Shown piece after piece: positions 9,752 through 17,788 of a DNA stretch of 59,212 nucleotides. Numbering within the stretch: position 1 is the first letter of the stretch; every line of letters begins with the position of its first letter. Below the pieces are notes generated by a model. It was not told the origin of the DNA and made no database searches. It saw nothing but the letters and a program-made list of their open reading frames with translations. The DNA comes from Algibacter_G agarivorans. Lineage in GTDB: Bacteria; Bacteroidota; Bacteroidia; Flavobacteriales; Flavobacteriaceae. The position numbers were made by a program, and so were the translations under genes. The stretch covers positions 1 through 59,212 of the forward strand of contig NZ_BAABJJ010000045.1 of the NCBI RefSeq assembly GCF_039543245.1, in the 5' to 3' direction.

Positions 9752-10351
9752 ATGTTATTACCAAACTATTCAGATTTTTTGTTGGAATGTGGCACAGACG
9801 AAGCTGGTCGGGGTTGTCTTGCTGGACCTGTTACCGCTGCTGCTGTTTTGCTTCCAAAAAAATTTAAGAATTTAATTTTAAACGACTCAAAACAACTGAG
9901 TGAAAAAAAACGGGATATTTTAAAACCTATTATTGAGGCACAAGCTTTAAGTTTTGGGGTTGCTCATGTATTTCAAGAAAAAATTGACAGTATCAATATT
10001 TTAAACGCTTCCATTTTAGCAATGCAACTTTCTATTGACCAATTAAATCCCTTACCAGAATTTATAATTGTTGATGGCAATAAGTTTAAACCTTATAAGA
10101 ACGTTCCGTTTGAAACCATTATTAAAGGCGATGCCAAATATTTAAGTATTGCTGCGGCTTCAGTATTGGCAAAAACACATCGCGATATGTATATGAATAC
10201 CATTCATGAAGAATTCCCGATGTATAACTGGAAACAAAATAAAGGCTACCCCACTAAAGAGCACCGAGCAGCTATTAAAAAATATGGCGTAACAAAATAC
10301 CATAGAAAATCGTTTAGATTATTGCCCGAACAATTAAAGTTTGATATATAA
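9752..10351 (+). CDS. rnhB: Ribonuclease HII
   Basis: This 199-residue protein cleaves the RNA strand of RNA-DNA hybrids. It shows the RNase HII signature near the N-terminus (CGTDEAGRGCLAGPV, with the catalytic Asp-Glu), NDSKQLSEKKR, IIVDGNKF, and KGDAKYLSIAAASVLAK with the later catalytic acid, then NKGYPTKEHRAAIKKYG. The ATG at 9752 is chosen because the family starts close to the DEAGRG motif; a frame open from 9668 needs a TTG start and adds an unrelated leader. Length is normal for the family. The next gene follows after 59 bp on the same strand. Confidence 0.97.
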   Translation: MLLPNYSDFLLECGTDEAGRGCLAGPVTAAAVLLPKKFKNLILNDSKQLSEKKRDILKPIIEAQALSFGVAHVFQEKIDSINILNASILAMQLSIDQLNPLPEFIIVDGNKFKPYKNVPFETIIKGDAKYLSIAAASVLAKTHRDMYMNTIHEEFPMYNWKQNKGYPTKEHRAAIKKYGVTKYHRKSFRLLPEQLKFDI

Positions 10352-10410
10352 AGGCTGTTTTTATATTTACAGTCTCTAAGTTTTTATCTTTACAGAAATT
10401 TATTAAATCC

Positions 10411-12843
10411 ATGAGATTCTTTTGTTTTTTCCTCCTCCTTATATTTATTTTTAGTTGCTCAAACTCTAAAACAAACCGAACTAACCTTATCGATTTTGTT
10501 CCAGAAAACACATCAATAATCATAAAAACATCTCATCTTGAGAGTTTAAAAAGTAGTATAAATAACAGTGATTTTTTACAGATAATTTCTAAGAACAATT
10601 CATATAAAAATTTAGAAAACAAACTTGAAAGCTTATCTCTTTTAAACCCTACAAGTGCCATTTTAATTTGTTTTTCTGAAGATTTAAACGATAGCCTTCA
10701 ATATTCCATAATTACAAAATACAACAACGGTTTATTTTTAACGGACTCGTTACCAAACTATACAGAAGAAACACTTAATTACAAAAACAAAACGATTACA
10801 AAATCTACAATTAATAATAACATATTTTATAGCACTATAGTTGACAGTACATTTTTTGCTTCTTCTTCAAGAACTCATATTGACAATCTTTTTGACAATT
10901 CAAATAAACCTGATGCATTAGAAAAGATATATAATACCGCTAGTAACGACAAAACATGTTCTGTTATAGTAAAACCTAATAATACACTTATAAAATCTTT
11001 TTTTATTAAGGACTCGCTATCTCTAAAAACATTTACAAATTATATAGTCGTAGATGTTGAAATGGGTCAGAATGAACTTTATTTTAATGGTATAACAAAA
11101 GCATCAGATTCAACAGAAAGCTTAATTAATATTTTTAAAAACACGGTCCCACAAGACAATCAAATTCAAAGCATAACACCTTCAAACAGCGATGGTTTTA
11201 TGAGTTTTACTTTCAATAATTTCAAAACTATTGAAACAAATTTAGCAAAATTCAACAAAAAAGATTCTATAGCCAGCTCCACGACTCTTTTTGATGATAT
11301 TATTGAAGTTGGTGTTATTTATGAAGCCAAAAACCGTGCTATAGCCCTAAATTCCATTGATGTTATTGCTACCAATGATGCCCTGTTAAGCGAAAAAAAC
11401 AAGATTGAAACTTACCGTGAAATTGATATTTATAATTTTAGTCAGCCCTTATTATTTGCTGAAACATTCAATCCTTTAATCACTTACAACAACACCAACG
11501 TATACTGTGTTTTAGACAACTTTTTTGTATTTGCCCCTAATACTGAAATACTACAAAGTATTATTGCTAATTACCAAAATAAAACAACTGTTGCTGATAA
11601 AGCTTACTTTAAAAATATAAAAGAAAAATTGAGCGATGCTGCATCGTTATTACAAGTTACAAATGCTTCAACATTAAAATCTATATTGAACAAAAACTTT
11701 AAAGAAAGTCAGAATTACAAACTAGCAGATTATAACGCATCTGCTATTCAATTTATTTATGACAACAACTTTGCTCATGTAAATGGTATTATAAAAAAGA
11801 GTAAAACTAAATCATCCATACATTCCGTTTCAGAAGAACTCCATATAAAACTGGACATAAACTTATTGACCAATCCGCAATTTGTAAAAAACCATATTAC
11901 CAAACAGAAAGAAATTATTGTTCAGGATGTAAATAACAATCTGTATTTAATTTCTAATAAAGGAAAAATTCTTTGGAAAAAACAATTACAAGGTCCCATT
12001 TTAGGAAACGTTGAACAAATAGACATTTATAAAAACGGCAGACTCCAACTCGCTTTTGCAACACCTAACAGAGTGTACGTAATTGCTAGAAACGGAAAAA
12101 ATGTAGCACCATTTCCAGCAAAATTCAATGATGAAATCACACAACCTTTGGCTGTTTTTGATTATGATAAACGCAAAAATTACAGGCTGTTAGTTACTCA
12201 AGGTAAAAACGTTTTAATGTATAATGTACAAGCTAAAATTGTAAAAGGCTTTACATTTAAATCTGCCAACAACGCTATTGCTTGCCAACCCAAACATTTT
12301 AGAATTGGTAGCAAAGATTATATTACTTTTAAAACAAAAAACAAACTCTATATTTTAGACAGAATTGGAAAAACTAGAGTAACTCCAAAAACATCGAGCA
12401 ACTATTCTAACCAACCTATTTACTTATATAATAATACGTTCACAACAACAACTTTAAACGGGGATTTAATTTCTGTTGACACCAAAGGTAACGTATCAAC
12501 AAAAACCTTAAACCTTTCGGAAAAACACCATATTGAAACCACAAGTAAAACTTTGGTAGCGCAAAGCGAAAACAAACTATCCATAAAAAACAAAACTATC
12601 GAGCTGGATTTTGGCGATTACTCAAACCCTAAACTCTTTTATATTAACAATAAAATTTATGTTTCAATAACAGACCTACAATCGCATAAAATTTACCTGT
12701 ATGACAGTCAATCAAAACTGCTTCCGAACTTCCCAGTATATGGAAACTCATCAATAACCCTTGATAATATTGATAAGGACCAAAATTTAGAGTTCGTAAC
12801 AAAAGGGGAGTCCAACTCAATAATTCTTTATCAAATTAATTAG
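10411..12843 (+). CDS. Large lipoprotein with C-terminal beta-propeller-like region
   Basis: This 810-residue protein has a lipoprotein signal (FIFSCSNSK, cysteine at residue 16). Residues about 20-460 hold an Asn/Lys-rich region with FVPENTSIIIKTSHLESL near the start. From about residue 490 there are repeated short beta units resembling a PQQ or FG-GAP beta-propeller (IIVQDVNNNLYLISNKGKILWKKQL, RVYVIARNGKNVAPFPAKF, KLYILDRIGK, KIYLYDSQSKLLPNFPVYG). I do not recognise a named family, and no catalytic motif is seen. It follows rnhB by 59 bp and may share its transcript. A role in cell-envelope binding or scaffolding is inference. Confidence 0.85.
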   Translation: MRFFCFFLLLIFIFSCSNSKTNRTNLIDFVPENTSIIIKTSHLESLKSSINNSDFLQIISKNNSYKNLENKLESLSLLNPTSAILICFSEDLNDSLQYSIITKYNNGLFLTDSLPNYTEETLNYKNKTITKSTINNNIFYSTIVDSTFFASSSRTHIDNLFDNSNKPDALEKIYNTASNDKTCSVIVKPNNTLIKSFFIKDSLSLKTFTNYIVVDVEMGQNELYFNGITKASDSTESLINIFKNTVPQDNQIQSITPSNSDGFMSFTFNNFKTIETNLAKFNKKDSIASSTTLFDDIIEVGVIYEAKNRAIALNSIDVIATNDALLSEKNKIETYREIDIYNFSQPLLFAETFNPLITYNNTNVYCVLDNFFVFAPNTEILQSIIANYQNKTTVADKAYFKNIKEKLSDAASLLQVTNASTLKSILNKNFKESQNYKLADYNASAIQFIYDNNFAHVNGIIKKSKTKSSIHSVSEELHIKLDINLLTNPQFVKNHITKQKEIIVQDVNNNLYLISNKGKILWKKQLQGPILGNVEQIDIYKNGRLQLAFATPNRVYVIARNGKNVAPFPAKFNDEITQPLAVFDYDKRKNYRLLVTQGKNVLMYNVQAKIVKGFTFKSANNAIACQPKHFRIGSKDYITFKTKNKLYILDRIGKTRVTPKTSSNYSNQPIYLYNNTFTTTTLNGDLISVDTKGNVSTKTLNLSEKHHIETTSKTLVAQSENKLSIKNKTIELDFGDYSNPKLFYINNKIYVSITDLQSHKIYLYDSQSKLLPNFPVYGNSSITLDNIDKDQNLEFVTKGESNSIILYQIN

Positions 12844-12926
12844 TTAGTTATTTTATTTCCAGACTTTTAACTTGTTTTAAAAAAATAATTTTATATTTAT
12901 ACCAGCTATCATTCAAACACTTACAA

Positions 12927-13202
12927 ATGGAATACTCAAAAAAGGTATTAAGCATCCTTACTTTTTGGATGGTTCCATTATTAACCATACCATTTCCTAA
13001 AGCGCAAACAAAGCAATTGATTTTTTTGAAGGAGATGTAGAAAAAACCAAAAATAGACGTATAGAATTTGTAAAATATCAATGAAAATAAAATTAATATT
13101 AAGGAATGGATTGCAGAAGGTGTTGGTGTTGTAAAAAGTAAATCCTATAAAAAGAACGGCAAACTAATGGGATATTCAGAGCATACAAGTTTCAATAAAT
13201 AA
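12927..13202 (+). pseudogene. Decayed TapB/DUF3108-like secreted protein gene
   Basis: Three fragments in two frames look like remains of one gene. Codons from the ATG at 12927 encode a signal peptide (MEYSKKVLSILTFWMVPLL to FPKAQ) and stop at 13038. A second frame, 13001-13081, encodes NKAIDFFEGDVEK and RRIEFVKYQ. The first frame resumes at about 13074 and reads ENKINIKEWIAEGVGVVKS, then KSYKKNGKLMGYSEHTSFNK, stopping at 13200-13202. The last part strongly resembles the C-terminus of TapB/DUF3108-like proteins of Bacteroidota (KEW.A.GVGMVKSE.Y.KKGKL). Intact members are, from memory, over twice this length, so an internal deletion plus at least one frameshift is likely. A terminator follows. 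Confidence 0.7.
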
Positions 13203-13238
13203 CGCTTTTTAACCTCAAAAAATAAGTCCTCGAATCTT

Positions 13239-13274
13239 GAGTACCAAAGTGTAATGCTTTGGTGCTCTTTTTTT
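13239..13274 (+). terminator. Intrinsic terminator
   Basis: GAGTACCAAAG and CTTTGGTGCTC pair over 11 bp (one G-T wobble) around a 7-base loop and are followed by seven Ts. It would end transcription through the decayed gene and possibly from the upstream lipoprotein gene. Confidence 0.8.
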
Positions 13275-13324
13275 GGTATAATTTCAAGTTAATTTAATAG
13301 TATTGCATTTATAATATACTTTAC

Positions 13325-14374
13325 ATGATTTCAAGAAAAAACGCGGCCATTTCTCAATTCATTATTCATAAAGTTGGAAATAAATTCAACGATACCAAAA
13401 ATGCTTTTTCAGATAAAACTGTAGATTTTGATGAAGCTAGTTACGATTTAATGCTACCATTTTTATTAAGACCTTTTGGGAGCGTGGTGCAAAGCTACCG
13501 TTTTAATCATCACGCTAATATTTCGCTTAACGAGATTAACAGTTATAGTACTCAGTTGTTTAATGATGAAGATGGTTTTGTAGAAATTTCAAAACACATT
13601 GTTACGCATTTATTTGAACAATCTAGTTCTGCACAAATAAAAACTGGCGACGTATTAATTGTCATGTTCGAAGGCATAGAATTTAGAGATATAACCACCA
13701 ACGCTATTGGTATATTTAAAATAGAAAGCAAAGTGAATTTCTTTCAAACCTATTTAGAAAATAATAGTTATGATGTGTTGGTTCAAAAAGGCATTAGCTC
13801 TAAAAAAGTAGATAAAGGCTGTTTGATTTTGAATCAATCTGATGGAGAAGGCAACATTATTTTAAGTGTTGATAATAATAGTTACGATGCGCAATATTGG
13901 ATCAATCATTTTTTAAATATTAAATATGCCGATGATGCCAATAACCATACCCAGCAGTATATTGAACTTTGTAAAGACTTCTCTACCGAAATTTTAAAAA
14001 CCAGTTATGGCGCACAAGAACAAAACACATTTTTAGCAAAAACCATTGATTTTTTTAAAGAAAATGAAGTAGTAAACGTAGAGCGCTTTAAAGATGAACT
14101 TTTTGAAGAAGACAAACATAAAAAAGAATTTGACAATTATAAAAAAGAATTTGAAGGCGAACAAAATTTAGTTATTCGAAATCAATTTGATGTTGCCGAA
14201 GCTGTTGTAACCAAAGAAAAGCGAAAAATAAAAACTGATATAAAACTGGACACCAACATACAAATAAAGCTAGATATTGATGCCCCAGACGCTTCTGCTG
14301 AATATTTAGAACGTGGTTATGATGACGAAAAGAAAATGCACTATTATAAAGTGTTTTTTAATGCAGAGGATTAA
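13325..14374 (+). CDS. Nucleoid-associated protein (NdpA/YejK-like)
   Basis: This 349-residue protein fits the nucleoid-associated protein family (NA37/YejK type): the N-terminus ISQFIIHKVGNKFND, the LLRPFGS segment and the charged KEFDNYKKEFEGEQNL region near the C-terminus are typical. Members bind the bacterial nucleoid; the molecular role is poorly defined. There is no signal peptide, consistent with a cytoplasmic location. It has its own transcriptional space, with a terminator upstream at 13239-13274 and ppk2 starting 100 bp downstream on the same strand. Confidence 0.88.
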   Translation: MISRKNAAISQFIIHKVGNKFNDTKNAFSDKTVDFDEASYDLMLPFLLRPFGSVVQSYRFNHHANISLNEINSYSTQLFNDEDGFVEISKHIVTHLFEQSSSAQIKTGDVLIVMFEGIEFRDITTNAIGIFKIESKVNFFQTYLENNSYDVLVQKGISSKKVDKGCLILNQSDGEGNIILSVDNNSYDAQYWINHFLNIKYADDANNHTQQYIELCKDFSTEILKTSYGAQEQNTFLAKTIDFFKENEVVNVERFKDELFEEDKHKKEFDNYKKEFEGEQNLVIRNQFDVAEAVVTKEKRKIKTDIKLDTNIQIKLDIDAPDASAEYLERGYDDEKKMHYYKVFFNAED

Positions 14375-14474
14375 TAAGAATCTTTATAAATTACCTTTTT
14401 AACTCACAAAAAAGTCAATTATCACCTAGTCATTTTTTTGTTTTTCAGTAACTTGTGTTTTCAAAAAACCAAGC

Positions 14475-15254
14475 ATGTCAAAAGATAATAAATTCAACTA
14501 CGACGAAGAACTAGCAAAATTACACACCGAGTTGGTACATCTTCAAGAATGGGTTAAAAAACAAGGTTTAAAAGTGGTCATTATTTTCGAAGGCAGAGAC
14601 GCCTCAGGAAAAGGCGGTACTATTAAAAGATTTACAGAACCGTTAAATCCTCGTGTTTGTAAAGTGGTAGCCTTAGGCGTACCTACCGAAAGAGAAAAAA
14701 CACAATGGTATTTTCAAAGATATGCCCAATATTTACCGGCTGCTGGCGAGATTGTGCTTTTTGACAGAAGTTGGTATAACAGAGCGGGCGTAGAAAAGGT
14801 TATGGGTTTTTGTACGAATGATGAGTATGACGAATTTTTAAGGTCTTGTCCAGAATTTGAACGCATGCTAGTACGGTCTGGAACCATTGTATTAAAATAC
14901 TGGTTTTCGGTAAGTGATGAAGAGCAAGAAAAGCGTTTTAAAAACCGTATCAGCAATCCTCTTAAACGCTGGAAATTCAGTCCTATGGATTTAGAATCGC
15001 GATCCAGATGGTTGGAATATTCACAAGCCAAAGACAATATGTTTGCTCATACTGACACGAAACAAGTGCCTTGGTATGTGGTAAATGCAGATAATAAGAA
15101 AAAGGCACGTTTAAATTGTATTAGCCATGTTTTAAGCCAAATACCTTATGAGAAAATGGATTTAAAACCTATAGAACTTCCAGAATTACCTGATTATAAA
15201 GCGTATGTGCGCCCACCTATAGACTACCAGACTTTTGTGCCTGAGAAGTATTGA
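14475..15254 (+). CDS. ppk2: Polyphosphate kinase 2
   Basis: This 259-residue kinase moves phosphate between polyphosphate and nucleotides. The Walker A loop EGRDASGKGG lies at residues 39-48, and the Walker B region IVLFDRSWYNRAGVEKVMGF starts at about residue 93 with DR at 97-98. The basic lid segment (RFKNRISNPLKRWKFSPMD) follows, then the C-terminal YVVNADNKKKARLNCISH. Length and motifs fit the single-domain PPK2 class. Whether ADP or GDP/AMP is preferred cannot be read with certainty. It stands alone, convergent with lipB. Confidence 0.95.
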   Translation: MSKDNKFNYDEELAKLHTELVHLQEWVKKQGLKVVIIFEGRDASGKGGTIKRFTEPLNPRVCKVVALGVPTEREKTQWYFQRYAQYLPAAGEIVLFDRSWYNRAGVEKVMGFCTNDEYDEFLRSCPEFERMLVRSGTIVLKYWFSVSDEEQEKRFKNRISNPLKRWKFSPMDLESRSRWLEYSQAKDNMFAHTDTKQVPWYVVNADNKKKARLNCISHVLSQIPYEKMDLKPIELPELPDYKAYVRPPIDYQTFVPEKY

Positions 15255-15350
15255 TTACAGCAAAGTTTTTCGCATATCCCTACTTGACTTTACAAATATT
15301 TTCAGACAACTTTTGTTTGACAACGGATAAAGTTCTTTGAAACGGAATTT

Positions 15351-15358
15351 TATCTTTG
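15351..15358 (+). promoter_or_regulatory. Orphan plus-strand -7 box between ppk2 and lipB
   Basis: TATCTTTG matches TAnnTTTG exactly, yet the next gene on the plus strand is over 2 kb away and lipB lies on the opposite strand, its stop 14 bp further on. If active it would make an antisense transcript over lipB. A nearby TTTG (15336-15339) is only 11 bp away, too close for the usual -33 spacing, so this may be chance. Confidence 0.3.
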
Positions 15359-15371
15359 CATTAAACGTACC

Positions 15372-16070
15372 TTATAAAAACTCCGCCTCAAAAAGATGAC
15401 AAAAATGCTTTAACAGTTTTTCTTTAACCTCAGCTTCATCAACCGTTTTTTGAGCGAGTTCAACATTTAAAGATGTTACAGCCTTACCACGAATTCCGCA
15501 TGGAATCATTAAATCGAAATAACCCAAATTTGCATTTACATTAAGGGCAAAACCATGCATGGTTACCCAACGGCTTGCTCGAACACCCATGGCACATATT
15601 TTTCTAGCAAATGGTGTACCCACATCCAACCATACTCCCGTTTCTCCCGGACTACGTTCTGCCTTTAAACCATACTCAGCAAGCGTTAGAATAATCATTT
15701 CTTCTAAAAAACGAAGATATTTATGAATATCGGTAAAAAAATTATCTAAGTCTATTATTGGGTAACCAACAATCTGCCCTGGGCCATGATAAGTGATATC
15801 TCCACCTCGATTTACTTTATAAAAAGTTGCATTTTTAGCTTTTAATTGCGCTACATCAACCAACAAATTTGACATATCCCCGCTTTTACCCAAAGTATAC
15901 ACATGCGGATGCTCTACAAACAGGAAAAAGTTATCGGTTTCCAAACCAGCAGCCTCTCGCCTATTTTTAATTTTAGTATCCACAATGCCTCTAAACAACT
16001 GTTCTTGGTAATCCCAGGTTTGTTTATAGTCTTTGAGTCCTAAATCTTGAAGTTTTATTTGCTTATTCAT
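15372..16070 (-). CDS. lipB: Octanoyl-[ACP]:protein N-octanoyltransferase LipB
   Basis: This 232-residue enzyme transfers octanoate from acyl carrier protein to lipoyl domains, the first step of lipoate synthesis. Seen motifs: RGGDITYHGPGQIVGYPI, ARKICAMGVRASRWVTMHGF with the catalytic lysine, and MIPCGIRGKAVTSL with the catalytic cysteine. The ATG at 16070 is preferred; the frame could begin three codons earlier at a TTG. A TAATTTTG box directly upstream (minus strand, 16077-16084) supports this start. No lipA is adjacent. Confidence 0.97.
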   Translation of the reverse strand: MNKQIKLQDLGLKDYKQTWDYQEQLFRGIVDTKIKNRREAAGLETDNFFLFVEHPHVYTLGKSGDMSNLLVDVAQLKAKNATFYKVNRGGDITYHGPGQIVGYPIIDLDNFFTDIHKYLRFLEEMIILTLAEYGLKAERSPGETGVWLDVGTPFARKICAMGVRASRWVTMHGFALNVNANLGYFDLMIPCGIRGKAVTSLNVELAQKTVDEAEVKEKLLKHFCHLFEAEFL

Positions 16071-16076
16071 GAACCG

Positions 16077-16084
16077 CAAAATTA
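16077..16084 (-). promoter_or_regulatory. Predicted -7 promoter box of lipB
   Basis: On the minus strand TAATTTTG matches the Bacteroidota -7 consensus TAnnTTTG exactly and ends 6 bp before the lipB ATG, implying a very short or absent leader. No good TTG -33 element was seen at the usual distance. Confidence 0.5.
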
Positions 16085-16209
16085 CGATATTTTATGCAAA
16101 AAAGACGGAAGACAAATGACCGATGATGGATGATTGCTTTTCGTGAATTTTGAAAATATAAACTTTTTATCACGTATTAAATACTGTGACTAAAAACTGC
16201 GATTGCATA

Positions 16210-16368
16210 CTAAATTTTAGGATTATTCAGTATCACTAATGCGGCTATAACTCCTGGCACCCAGCCACAAAGCCATAATAAAAAGACGATTATAATAGAT
16301 CCGCAACCCTTATCGATAACTGCTAAAGGTGGGCAAATAATAGACAGTAAAACTCTCCAAAAACTCAT
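16210..16368 (-). CDS. YqaE/Pmp3 family small membrane protein
   Basis: A 52-residue protein starts at the ATG at 16368: MSFWRVLLSIICPPLAVIDK, GCGSIIIVFLLWLCGWVPGV, IAALVILNNPKI. The ICPPLAV motif, the GCG turn and two hydrophobic helices are diagnostic of the Pmp3/YqaE family of small plasma-membrane proteins linked to membrane potential or stress in other organisms. It lies between the lipB promoter region (140 bp away) and repeat copy A, on the same strand as its neighbours. Confidence 0.93.
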   Translation of the reverse strand: MSFWRVLLSIICPPLAVIDKGCGSIIIVFLLWLCGWVPGVIAALVILNNPKI

Positions 16369-16436
16369 GATATGATTTATTTTAATTGACGATACTAATT
16401 TGACGTAATTTTATGAGTTTTGTTACAATTGAATAT

Positions 16437-16549
16437 TGAACTCATTTAAACTTTTTTTAATTGGCTGTAAAATGATATTTTTCACTCACTTTTCGTCTTT
16501 TTATAACTCCGTAACGATGCTATGCAGTTCAAAAAAGTCTTTAATTGAG
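16437..16549 (-). repeat. Interspersed ~110-bp element, family 1, copy A
   Basis: The stretch from TGAACTCATTTAAAC to CTTTAATTGAG is nearly identical to 28977-29088; I count one T-run length difference and two substitutions over about 109 bases. The ends are imperfect inverted repeats: CTCATTTAAACTTTTTT at one end against AAAAAAGTCTTTAATTGAG at the other. Both copies have the same orientation relative to the flanking minus-strand genes: downstream of one, upstream of the next. No ORF is present. It could be a miniature mobile element, a REP-like sequence or a 3' RNA element. Confidence 0.8.
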
Positions 16550-16625
16550 GAAAAAATCTCTACTTTTCGCTTCAATCAAAAAAGTTCAAACCAGTTCAGT
16601 TTATTAAAGTAAGAATTAAAACTAT

Positions 16626-17513
16626 TTATTGACAAAGAACTTCTAAAGCATCTTCAATATCTCCTGGAGTACTCATAATTTTCATAAAAGTCCCCATTGA
16701 TAAATCAGGCCAATGTAAAGCAAGTCTATATTTACCATGAAGCATAGTCGCAACTTTATCTTGTAATATTATTTCATAAGGTAAAGCAGCTACATGATCT
16801 TCACCAATAATTGGTAAAAAATATGATTCCCCATCCTCTTTATTTAGTAATCCTACACCAAAAACAGCCACTTTAGCATTATTATAAATCAGCTTATAAA
16901 CAAGTTTTGTATTTCCTTCTTTAGAATTTAAAGCGTTTTCTATGGTCTTCACTCCTTCTTCAAATGAAGCAAATTCATTTAACACAACTGGGTCAGTAAA
17001 ATAAGGCATCATAATTTTATAATGGTACTTTTTTAATTTATCTGCTTGCACAGTCCCTCCAAATGGGACAAACTCGTTTCCAATAGTAGAAAATGCAGCT
17101 TTTAAATCTGCACTAAATATTTTAAAAGTATTACCAAATGCATCATAGCTATCTCTTAAATAAGCTCGTAAAATATAATCTGGGTTAGTATAAGAGATAG
17201 TTACTTTATTGTTTTTTTTAACCAAACCCACTTTAAAGACTGCAGCTAATGCGCCTCTATCTATCACTTTTATTGATGCCTTACTTAAATCACTTCTTGT
17301 AAATGCAATAACCCTTAAAGAACTATTGTTTGCAGGATTATAACTTCCTAAAACTGCAAATGAATTATCTTTTAATGCAGAAATAACTTTCTCTGATAAT
17401 TCCTGAACACTTTCTGTTGACTCCCCAATTTTAATATATGGAGACAATTCTTGTGCTAGCAAGTCAAAACTAACAGTAAAAAAGACTAGCGAAATTAATA
17501 TTAAATTTTTCAT
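16626..17513 (-). CDS. Unknown secreted protein
   Basis: This 295-residue protein begins at the ATG at 17513 with a signal peptide (MKNLILISLVFFTVSFDLLAQ); the frame stays open 21 codons upstream, but that extension has no signal-like pattern. The mature part has two similar-looking alpha/beta halves (SVQELSEKVISALKDNSFAVLGSY and GVKTIENALNSKEGNTKLVYKLIY), suggesting an internal duplication of a small domain, perhaps DUF302-like; that is inference. It ends LHWPDLSMGTFMKIMSTPGD IEDALEVLCQ. I do not recognise the family. It is divergent from lysS; several inverted repeats lie in the shared upstream region. Confidence 0.75.
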   Translation of the reverse strand: MKNLILISLVFFTVSFDLLAQELSPYIKIGESTESVQELSEKVISALKDNSFAVLGSYNPANNSSLRVIAFTRSDLSKASIKVIDRGALAAVFKVGLVKKNNKVTISYTNPDYILRAYLRDSYDAFGNTFKIFSADLKAAFSTIGNEFVPFGGTVQADKLKKYHYKIMMPYFTDPVVLNEFASFEEGVKTIENALNSKEGNTKLVYKLIYNNAKVAVFGVGLLNKEDGESYFLPIIGEDHVAALPYEIILQDKVATMLHGKYRLALHWPDLSMGTFMKIMSTPGDIEDALEVLCQ

Positions 17514-17580
17514 CTTAATGAAGTTTAAATTATATCTATTCAATAACACGTTGATTATAAAAAGCAAAAAAAACATTTAA

Positions 17581-17687
17581 ACAAATAGGTGACAAAACCT
17601 ATTGTAATAATTACATCAAAATAAAAACTATATCACTTAACAATCTATGATGTATGTCATAAACAAAAACAATTTTCACAAATTGTT
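17581..17687. promoter_or_regulatory. Cluster of inverted repeats between the secreted protein gene and lysS
   Basis: Three small dyads occur within about 110 bp. AATAGGT and ACCTATT (17584-17603) flank a 6-base loop. TATGA and TCATA (17646-17661) flank TGTATG. AACAATTT and AAATTGTT (17668-17687) flank a 4-base loop. None is followed by a T run, so operator or leader structures are more likely than terminators. They are nearer the unknown gene (start 17513) than lysS. Confidence 0.4.
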
Positions 17688-17761
17688 ATAAAAACACTGT
17701 CCGTGAATGAATAAAAACAAAGAATAATTAAAAAGAAGCTTTTCATTTTTTTTAAATAGTT

Positions 17762-17769
17762 TAATTTTG
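17762..17769 (+). promoter_or_regulatory. Predicted -7 promoter box of lysS
   Basis: TAATTTTG fits TAnnTTTG exactly and lies 19 bp before the lysS ATG, giving a short leader. No clear TTG -33 element is seen. Confidence 0.5.
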
Positions 17770-17788
17770 CGATTCAAAAAATCATAAG

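Noticed and set aside
12848..13081. A 77-codon minus-strand frame opposite the decayed TapB-like gene
   Set aside because: Its product has no recognisable motif and the opposite strand has clear family similarity, so it is a shadow.
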